This document shows positions 5,938 through 10,754 of a DNA stretch of 10,754 bases, piece after piece. Position 1 is the first letter of the stretch. Each line of letters starts with the position of its first letter. The notes under the pieces are model-generated. The model was given only the letters and a program-made list of their open reading frames with translations, was not told where the DNA came from and did not search any database. Made by a program: the position numbers and the translations under genes. Source of the stretch: Sulfuricella sp. (GTDB lineage Bacteria; Pseudomonadota; Gammaproteobacteria; Burkholderiales; Sulfuricellaceae); the NCBI GenBank assembly GCA_019911785.1, contig JAIOJM010000241.1, forward strand, positions 1 to 10,754, in the 5' to 3' direction.

Positions 5938-6774
5938 ATGAGCAAATTTTTCACCCTGTTTTTTGTTGCACTGATCAGCTTTGGCCTGACGGCGCAGGAT
6001 GCCGACGCCAGGCGCCTGGGTGGCGGCAGCAGCATCGGCAAACAGCGTTCGACCACATCCCAGCAGACGGCAACACCACCAAAGCCGGCGCAAGCCCCTG
6101 CGGCGGCACCTGCCCCGGCCCCGTCCGGCGCCAGCAAATGGCTCGGCCCGCTGGCTGGCCTGGCCGCAGGCGGCCTGCTCGCCTCCATGTTCATGGGCGG
6201 CGGCCTGGCTGGCGGCATGGGCAACATCCTGATGATCCTCGCTCTGGTTGGCGGCGCATTCTTCATCTTCCGCATGCTGCGCAAGCCGCAGCCGCTGCCG
6301 GTGCAGTACGCCGGCCACACGGAACGGACGTCCGTGGCCGACATCGCCGCGCCTAACGGTTCCGCCGCGCCCGCCGCAGCGATGCAGTCCAGCAGCACCC
6401 GTCCGGCCTGGTTCGAGGACGAGCCTTTCCTGCGCGAAGCCAAGAAGCAGTTCCTCCGCCTGCAGGACGCCAATGACCGCGGCGACATCAACGACATCCG
6501 CGAGTACGTCACGCCGGAAATGTATGCCGAAATCAGCATGCAAATTCAGGAGCGCGGCGACAAGCCGAACAAGACCGAAGTGGTGACCCTCAATGCCGAG
6601 ATCGCCGATGTTGTCACCGAAGGCGACCTGGTAATCGCCAGCGTGCGCTTCTCCGGCATGATCCGCGAAGAAGCCAACGGCCCGGCGGCAGCCTTCAGCG
6701 AAATCTGGCACATCCAGAAATCCCAGTCGCAGCCCAACGCCACCTGGTTCATCTCGGGCATCCAGCAGGTTTAG
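5938..6774 (+). CDS. Tim44-like domain-containing membrane protein
   Basis: A 278-residue protein with a likely signal peptide (SKFFTLFFVALISFG, then a possible cleavage site after ADA at about residue 24). A Gly/Ser and Pro/Ala-rich low-complexity region follows (28-66), then one or two glycine-rich hydrophobic segments (69-113; LAGLAAGGLLASMFMGGG and ILMILALVGGAFFIF). The C-terminal Tim44-like domain (about 157-278) shows WFEDEPFLREAKKQFLRLQ, VTPEMYAEI, an acidic beta-rich core and a conserved WHIQ...ATWFISGIQQ end. In mitochondria this domain belongs to an import component, but the bacterial role is unknown; membrane anchoring is inferred from the hydrophobic segments. AAGGAG (5926-5931) lies 6 nt before the ATG, a strong site that makes the start secure. 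The gene begins 14 nt after the ubiE stop. Its place between ubiE and ubiJ recurs in betaproteobacteria (from memory), hinting at a link to the membrane or quinone machinery. Confidence 0.92.
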   Translation: MSKFFTLFFVALISFGLTAQDADARRLGGGSSIGKQRSTTSQQTATPPKPAQAPAAAPAPAPSGASKWLGPLAGLAAGGLLASMFMGGGLAGGMGNILMILALVGGAFFIFRMLRKPQPLPVQYAGHTERTSVADIAAPNGSAAPAAAMQSSSTRPAWFEDEPFLREAKKQFLRLQDANDRGDINDIREYVTPEMYAEISMQIQERGDKPNKTEVVTLNAEIADVVTEGDLVIASVRFSGMIREEANGPAAAFSEIWHIQKSQSQPNATWFISGIQQV

Positions 6775-6870
6775 AGGATTGCCTTCATTCCAATCTTCTC
6801 CCGGAGGGTTGCCCTCACCCCAACCCTCTCCAGCCTGCGGGAGAGGGGGCAAACGTGAAGGGCGCTTGTT
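6775..6870 (+). repeat. Palindromic repeat ending in copy 2 of the 21-bp dispersed repeat
   Basis: The 96-nt gap between the Tim44-domain gene and ubiJ contains CCCTCTCC (6824-6831) and GGAGAGGG (6840-6847), an 8-bp stem with an 8-nt loop. The 21-bp constant tail (6850-6870) follows, identical to 4305-4325. The preceding CCCTCACCCCAACC resembles CTCACCCCCATCCTAACC at 4264-4281, so the two blocks are relatives whose stems have diverged. The tail runs to the base before the ubiJ start codon. Confidence 0.85.
6858..6862 (+). promoter_or_regulatory. Ribosome binding site of ubiJ, located inside the dispersed repeat
   Basis: AAGGG, extended to GAAGGG at 6857-6862, lies 8 nt before the TTG start of ubiJ. 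It is part of the 21-bp repeat tail, so translation of ubiJ probably depends on a repeat-derived site. Confidence 0.6.
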
Positions 6871-7443
6871 TTGATCGGCCTGCCAGAAACCGCGCTGGCC
6901 GGGCTTCTCAATCATCTCCTCAGCCAGCACTCCTGGGCCACGGCGCGCCTGCGTCCGCATGCCGGCAAAACCCTGCAACTGCGACTGCCGCTGACCTCTG
7001 CAGTTCTTTCCATCCAGGAGGATGGCAGCCTCGCACCCGCCGTGCCGGGTGCACCGGTAGACGCCACACTGATCCCCAACCCACTGGCCTGGCTGACCTC
7101 CTCGGATGCACGCTTCATCGCCGGCGGGGAAGATGCCGTTCTGGCCAAAGAGCTCGCGGAAACCCTGGGAAAAATGCGCTGGGACGTGGAAGAAGACCTG
7201 AGCCGGGTGTTCGGCGACATCGCGGCACACCGTCTGGTTTCCACCGCAACCGATGTACTCGAGTGGCACAGGAACGCCGCCGAAACCATCGCCCGGTCCT
7301 GGGTCGAGCACTGGCAGGAAGAGAGTCCGATGCTGGCCCAACCCGAGCAGGTGCATGCCTTCTTCAAGGAAGTGGGCGAAGTGCATGACCGGGTGGAACG
7401 GCTGGAACAAGCAATAAAACGACTTCAACCTAAAAACGATTAA
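6871..7443 (+). CDS. ubiJ: Ubiquinone biosynthesis accessory factor UbiJ (SCP2 domain)
   Basis: A 190-residue protein with an N-terminal SCP2-type lipid-binding domain (about 5-110) and a C-terminal coiled-coil-like helix (about 160-188). In UbiJ the SCP2 domain holds hydrophobic ubiquinone intermediates and the protein scaffolds the soluble Ubi complex together with UbiK. Supporting segments are LAGLLNHLL near the start, RLRPHAGKTLQLRLP (26-40), and the family block around KMRWDVEEDLSRVFGDIAAHR (101-121). The start is TTG 6871: the frame closes at TGA 6856-6858, TTG is the first possible start after it, and the protein aligns with the family from there. Shine-Dalgarno and upstream bases come from a dispersed repeat. 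The TAA stop is followed at once by another inverted repeat. ubiB is the next gene, so the two are likely cotranscribed despite the insert. Confidence 0.9.
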   Translation: MIGLPETALAGLLNHLLSQHSWATARLRPHAGKTLQLRLPLTSAVLSIQEDGSLAPAVPGAPVDATLIPNPLAWLTSSDARFIAGGEDAVLAKELAETLGKMRWDVEEDLSRVFGDIAAHRLVSTATDVLEWHRNAAETIARSWVEHWQEESPMLAQPEQVHAFFKEVGEVHDRVERLEQAIKRLQPKND

Positions 7444-7573
7444 CCACGAATGACACGAATAGAACACGAATGTTCACTAATAATCAAAGAATTGGCGAGA
7501 TTAATCTGTTTGGTGAGGCGATATTTGTTGTTAACTATTTGTGTTCATTCGTGAACATTCGTGTCATTCGTGG
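7444..7573. repeat. 130-bp inverted-repeat element between ubiJ and ubiB (CACGAAT family)
   Basis: The outer arms CCACGAATGACACGAAT (7444-7460) and its reverse complement (7557-7573) match perfectly over 17 bp. A second perfect 13-bp pair, CACGAATGTTCAC at 7465-7477 and 7551-7563, overlaps them. CACGAAT occurs three times in the left arm (7445, 7454, 7465) and three times inverted on the right (7547, 7557, 7566). The centre (7478-7540) is AT-rich, unlike the flanking genes. The element begins on the base after the ubiJ stop and ends 30 nt before the ubiB start. Confidence 0.92.
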
Positions 7574-7603
7574 CGTGTAGGGTTTTTTAGGATCAGCCAA
7601 GCA

Positions 7604-9148
7604 ATGAAACTCCTGCGCCTCGCCAAAATTGTCTATGTCACCCTGCGCTTCGGCCTGGAGGAATTCATCCTCGGCCACGAGCGCTTCCGCTGGCTGCGGC
7701 CGCTGGTCGTGGTCGCGCTGTTCTGGCGCCCGCTCGAAGAATCCCGCGCGGTAAGGCTGCGCCAGGCGCTCGAAGCGCTCGGGCCGATCTTCGTCAAGTT
7801 CGGCCAGGTGCTCTCCACCCGGCGCGACCTGATTCCCGCCGATATCGCCGACGAACTCGCCAGGCTGCAGGACCGGGTGCCGCCGTTCGCGCCTGAAATC
7901 GCCCTGGCGGCGATAGAAAAAGCCTACGGCAGGCCCGCCAGCGAGGTGTTCGCCGAATTCGACCCGGTGCCGGTGGCCTCCGCGTCCGTCGCCCAGGTTC
8001 ACTTCGCCCGGCTGCAGGATGGCCGCGAGGCGGCAGTGAAAATCCTGCGCCCTGCCATCGCCCACGTCATCGCCCACGACATCGCGCTGCTCTATGCCGG
8101 TGCCGGCCTGGTCGAATCCCTGTGGGAGGACGGCAAGCGCCTTCGTCCGTGTGAAGTGGTGGCGGAATTCGAGAAGCACCTCGAGGACGAACTCGACCTG
8201 ATGCGCGAGGCCGCCAACGGCAGCCAGCTGCGGCGCAATTTCCAGGATTCCGACCTGCTGCTGGTGCCGGAAATCTACTGGGACTGGTGCCACAAGAATG
8301 TAATGGTGATGCAGCGCATGGCCGGCACGCCGATCAGCCAGGTCAATGCTTTGCGCGCACAGGGCATGGACATCCCCAAGCTGGCGCGGGAGGGGGTGAC
8401 GATCTTCTTCACCCAGGTGTTCCGCGACGGCTTCTTCCACGCCGACATGCACCCCGGCAACATCCTGGTCAGCCCGGACGGGCGCTACATCGCGCTCGAC
8501 TTCGGCATCATGAGCACCCTCACCGACAGCGACAAGAACTACCTGGCGCAGAACTTCCTCGCCTTCTTCAAGCGCGACTACAAGCGCGTCGCCCAGGCCC
8601 ACATCGAGGCTGGCTGGGCTCCTCCGCAGACCCGCGTGGACGAGTTCGAGGCGGCGATCCGTTCGGTGTGCGAACCGATCTTCGACCGCCCGCTCAAGGA
8701 AATTTCCTTCGGTCGCTTCCTGCTGCGCCTGTTCCAGACCTCGCGTCGTTTCGGCGTGGTGATCCAGCCGCAACTGGTGATGCTGCAAAAAACCCTGCTC
8801 AACATCGAGGGCCTGGGGCGCCAGCTCGACCCCGACCTCGACCTGTGGCAAACCGCCAAGCCTTTCCTGGAACAGTGGATGAGCGAGCAGCTGGGCTGGC
8901 GCGGCCTGATCAGGACCATCAAGACCGAGGCGCCGCACTGGGGAACCCTGCTGCCGCAGCTGCCGCGCCTGATGCACCGCGCCCTGAGCCGCGAAGGGGA
9001 TAGTGAAGTTCAGCAACTGCGCGAAGAATTGCGCGCGCGGGATGCGCGCGAACGGCGCTGGATGATGGTGATTGCCGCGCTGCTGGCACTGGTGCTGCTG
9101 GGGCAGCTGTTGCCGTGGCTCAGCCTGTTGTTGCCCGAATCCTACTAA
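7604..9148 (+). CDS. ubiB: Ubiquinone biosynthesis regulatory protein kinase UbiB (ABC1/ADCK family)
   Basis: A 514-residue atypical kinase-like ATPase at the inner membrane, needed in vivo for early ubiquinone intermediates. Family motifs in order: KFGQ (65-68), which closes over the active site in this family; the Ala-rich loop ASASVAQVH (125-133); Lys146 in AAVKILRP; the acidic DLMREA (198-203); the catalytic-loop signature HADMHPGN (279-286); and the metal-binding DFG (299-301). Two hydrophobic segments near the C-terminus (487-500 and 502-510, with LLPWLSLLL) are the usual membrane anchor. ATG 7604 is chosen because [17 protein letters not shown] matches the family start; an in-frame GTG at 7541 lies within a repeat and would add 21 unrelated residues. 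The Shine-Dalgarno sequence is weak (AGGA, 7589-7592, 11 nt away). It closes the ubi cluster and converges on the flavoprotein gene. Confidence 0.97.
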   Translation: MKLLRLAKIVYVTLRFGLEEFILGHERFRWLRPLVVVALFWRPLEESRAVRLRQALEALGPIFVKFGQVLSTRRDLIPADIADELARLQDRVPPFAPEIALAAIEKAYGRPASEVFAEFDPVPVASASVAQVHFARLQDGREAAVKILRPAIAHVIAHDIALLYAGAGLVESLWEDGKRLRPCEVVAEFEKHLEDELDLMREAANGSQLRRNFQDSDLLLVPEIYWDWCHKNVMVMQRMAGTPISQVNALRAQGMDIPKLAREGVTIFFTQVFRDGFFHADMHPGNILVSPDGRYIALDFGIMSTLTDSDKNYLAQNFLAFFKRDYKRVAQAHIEAGWAPPQTRVDEFEAAIRSVCEPIFDRPLKEISFGRFLLRLFQTSRRFGVVIQPQLVMLQKTLLNIEGLGRQLDPDLDLWQTAKPFLEQWMSEQLGWRGLIRTIKTEAPHWGTLLPQLPRLMHRALSREGDSEVQQLREELRARDARERRWMMVIAALLALVLLGQLLPWLSLLLPESY

Positions 9149-9188
9149 ACTCGCTTTACCTGCACCATGCATTCAATAAAGCTGTTGA

Positions 9189-9316
9189 ACCGCAAAGGAC
9201 GCAAGGGACGCGAAGGAATTCAAGGACTTGAATAATTTATCCGTTTACCCGATGAGCCAGGCAACTTTTAAGTTAATGAATTGTTTTACCTTGCGAACCT
9301 TTGCGTCCTTTGCGGT
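9189..9316. repeat. 128-bp inverted-repeat element between ubiB and the flavoprotein gene (CGCAAAGGA family)
   Basis: Arms 9189-9216 and 9289-9316 match in inverted orientation at 22 of 28 positions, the outermost 16 perfectly (ACCGCAAAGGACGCAA). The left arm is three 9-bp units: CGCAAAGGA (9191), CGCAAGGGA (9200) and CGCGAAGGA (9209). A small palindrome, ATTCAAG-GA-CTTGAAT (9218-9233), lies inside, and the centre is AT-rich. Its build (three units of about 9 bp per arm, an AT-rich middle, about 130 bp in all) parallels the 7444-7573 element although the sequence differs. It lies between convergent genes and could act as a two-way terminator. Confidence 0.88.
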
Positions 9317-9327
9317 GAAAGGCCGTT

Positions 9328-10590
9328 CTAAGGTTTATTCTTAGTTTCGACTTCGAGCCAATCCAACACCCCCAAGCCTGCGGCACGGCCGCTCGCGAAA
9401 CAGGCGGTCAGCAGATAGCCCCCGGTCGGCGCCTCCCAGTCCAGCATCTCCCCCGCACAGAACACGCCCGGCAAGGAGCGGATCATCAAGCGCTTGTCGA
9501 GCGCCTCGAACGCCACCCCGCCCGCACTGCTGATCGCCTCATCGAGAGGCCGCGGCGCGATGAGCCGCACCGGCAGCGCCTTGATCATTGCCCCCAGACG
9601 GGCCGGGTCCGCGAAATCCTGCGCCGGCACGCACTCGCGCAGCAGGCCGGCCTTCACTCCCTTGATCCCCAGCCGGCTTTGCAGGTGGCTGGCCATCGAC
9701 CGCGAACCCCTCGGTCGCGCCAGCTCTTCGGTCACATACGACAATTCCCTGCCGGGAAGCAGATCGAGATACAAAACCGCAGCGCCGGCGGCCTCGATCC
9801 CGTCGCGCAGACGCGCGGACAACGCATAGATCAGGCTGCCCTCGACACCGGTCGCCGTGACCATGAACTCGCCCTGCTTGCGAAGCGTGACGCCTTCTTT
9901 ATCCGTGAAAGTCGCGGCCACCGACTTCACGGGGTGGCCGGCGAAGCGGGTGCGAAAGTGCTCGCTCCAGCCGACATCGAAACCGCAGTTGGCGGGCCGC
10001 AGCGCCGCAACGGGAACCCCGCGCTGCTCAAGCAGCGGCACCCACGCGCCATCCGAGCCGAGGCGCGCCCGGCTGCCACCCCCCAGCGCCAGCACTGCGG
10101 CGTCGCTGTGCACCGACTTCTCTCCATCAGGTGTCGAGAAACGCAGCGCACCCTCCTCGTTCCAGCCGCGCCAGCCATGCCGCATGTGGAAGCGCACCCC
10201 GGCTTCGCGCAGCCGGTGCAGCCATGCGCGCAGCAGCGGCGCCGCCTTCATCTCGGTGGGGAACACGCGGCCGGAGGTGCCCACAAAGGTCTCGACGCCG
10301 AGCCCGTGCACCCATAGCCGCAGGGCTTCAGGCCCGAATGCTTCAAGCCAGGGCTCGATCTGCGCCCGGCGCGCGCCGTAGCGCGACAGGAACAGCTCGG
10401 ATGCTTCGGAGTGGGTGAGGTTCAACCCCCCCTTGCCGGCCAGCAGAAACTTGCGCCCCACGGAGGGCATGGCGTCGTAGAGATCGACCCGCACGCCGTT
10501 ATGGATCAATATTTCAGCCGCCATCAGTCCGGCAGGGCCGCCGCCGACGACCGCGACCGATCGGCCGTGAACGCTATCCGGTGACATCAT
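9328..10590 (-). CDS. NAD(P)/FAD-dependent oxidoreductase of the HI0933/BaiN-like family (TIGR03862-type flavoprotein)
   Basis: A 420-residue soluble flavoprotein. The N-terminal Rossmann motif VAVVGGGPAG (12-21) binds the FAD ADP moiety. GRKFLLAGKGGLNLTHSE (45-62) is the hallmark of the HI0933-like group, and the C-terminal FAD-contacting block has VFCAGEMLDWEAPTGGY (376-392) and LLTACFASGRAAG. Length is typical (about 400-420). The TIGR03862 subgroup is suggested by overall character. No substrate is established for this subgroup, and the BaiN link to bile acids in gut bacteria should not be carried over here. The start could be either of two adjacent ATG codons (10590 or 10587); the Shine-Dalgarno sequence is weak. 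It stands alone, convergent with ubiB across a 179-nt spacer that contains an inverted repeat. Confidence 0.9.
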   Translation of the reverse strand: MMSPDSVHGRSVAVVGGGPAGLMAAEILIHNGVRVDLYDAMPSVGRKFLLAGKGGLNLTHSEASELFLSRYGARRAQIEPWLEAFGPEALRLWVHGLGVETFVGTSGRVFPTEMKAAPLLRAWLHRLREAGVRFHMRHGWRGWNEEGALRFSTPDGEKSVHSDAAVLALGGGSRARLGSDGAWVPLLEQRGVPVAALRPANCGFDVGWSEHFRTRFAGHPVKSVAATFTDKEGVTLRKQGEFMVTATGVEGSLIYALSARLRDGIEAAGAAVLYLDLLPGRELSYVTEELARPRGSRSMASHLQSRLGIKGVKAGLLRECVPAQDFADPARLGAMIKALPVRLIAPRPLDEAISSAGGVAFEALDKRLMIRSLPGVFCAGEMLDWEAPTGGYLLTACFASGRAAGLGVLDWLEVETKNKP

Positions 10591-10754
10591 TTAATTCATC
10601 CATAAGACACACGCCACGAATGTTCACGCCGGGAACGCTAGCGATCAGACATGCCGCAGGGGTGGCGGTCCGCCCCGCATCGGTGGAACTCGCCAAGTGG
10701 CCGATTGAACGTATATTCAGCGGGCCTGACAATCAGCTCCCGAGCCGAAGCCTC
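10591..10754. other. Unassigned right edge, with a solo fragment of the CACGAAT repeat
   Basis: No gene can be supported in these 164 bases. CACGAATGTTCAC at 10615-10627 is a 13-bp exact match to the arm of the element at 7465-7477, here without a visible partner. A small palindrome, GGCGG-T-CCGCC, lies at 10664-10674. The - strand is open from the window edge to a TAG at 10638-10640 (38 codons), and the + strand is open from ATG 10651 to the edge. Neither product is recognisable. Confidence 0.4.

Noticed and set aside
6855..7388. GTG-started frame overlapping ubiJ in another phase
   Set aside because: It lacks family motifs, starts within the dispersed repeat, and overlaps the frame that carries the SCP2 signature.
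5920..7467. A 515-codon open frame on the - strand opposite the Tim44-domain gene and ubiJ
   Set aside because: It crosses two well-supported genes and a repeat, begins inside the CACGAAT element, and has no recognisable motif.
7541..7603. GTG 7541 as the ubiB start, adding 21 residues
   Set aside because: The extension is encoded by the inverted repeat and is unlike any UbiB N-terminus that I know. ATG 7604 gives the usual start.
7535..9172. A 545-codon open frame on the - strand opposite ubiB
   Set aside because: It mirrors ubiB codons, has low-complexity His/Gln/Glu/Val-rich composition typical of antisense frames in GC-rich genes, and begins and ends in intergenic sequence. UbiB has full family motifs.
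10638..10754. C-terminal end of a gene on the - strand, or a + strand gene starting at 10651, at the right edge
   Set aside because: Both are under 40 codons, are cut by the window edge, have no recognisable residues, and overlap each other. They could be real but cannot be supported from this sequence.

Overview
The window looks like ordinary chromosomal core sequence from a GC-rich betaproteobacterium. The evidence is the DUF3683/CCG-type oxidoreductase followed directly by a HIT protein, the order ubiE - Tim44-domain gene - ubiJ - ubiB, a PhoB/PhoR pair of proteobacterial type, and protein sequences that read like members of the Nitrosomonadales or Sulfuricella-like groups. The family-level placement is recalled from gene order and protein character; no search was run. 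The edges cut one gene on the left (its 3' end is present) and leave about 160 unassigned bases on the right.

Layout. Positions 1-935 (+): C-terminus of a large FAD/Fe-S oxidoreductase, then a HIT-family protein 6 nt downstream. Positions 936-1019: a short spacer with two hairpins and a good ribosome binding site. Positions 1020-2645 (+): a 541-residue protein of unknown role whose C-terminal half reads as an atypical, interrupted PilZ domain. It converges on phoR (2715-4025, -); the stop codons of both genes lie in the two arms of one 23-bp inverted repeat that also carries a 7-bp tandem array. phoB (4324-5019, -) is upstream of phoR, separated by a 298-nt spacer filled with palindromic repeats. 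A clear Pho box precedes phoB. Positions 5189-9148 (+): ubiE, a Tim44-domain membrane protein, ubiJ and ubiB, a ubiquinone-biosynthesis cluster interrupted by two further repeats. Positions 9328-10590 (-): an HI0933/BaiN-like flavoprotein convergent with ubiB.

How the genes work together. UbiE is the C-methyltransferase of ubiquinone and menaquinone synthesis. UbiJ is the SCP2-domain lipid-binding scaffold of the Ubi complex, and UbiB is the kinase-like ATPase needed for early ubiquinone intermediates, so three of the four genes in the + cluster serve one pathway. PhoR and PhoB form the phosphate-starvation two-component system; the Pho box suggests autoregulation. The left-edge oxidoreductase probably passes electrons from a 2-hydroxyacid-type substrate to the quinone pool, but that is inference.

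The most notable feature is not a new gene system but the density of different non-coding repeats at gene borders. At least five repeat blocks of several sequence types occupy most intergenic gaps. They supply stop codons for two genes, abut a third stop codon, and probably supply the ribosome binding site of ubiJ. I see no transposase, integrase, CRISPR array, tRNA, rRNA, prophage or defence gene.
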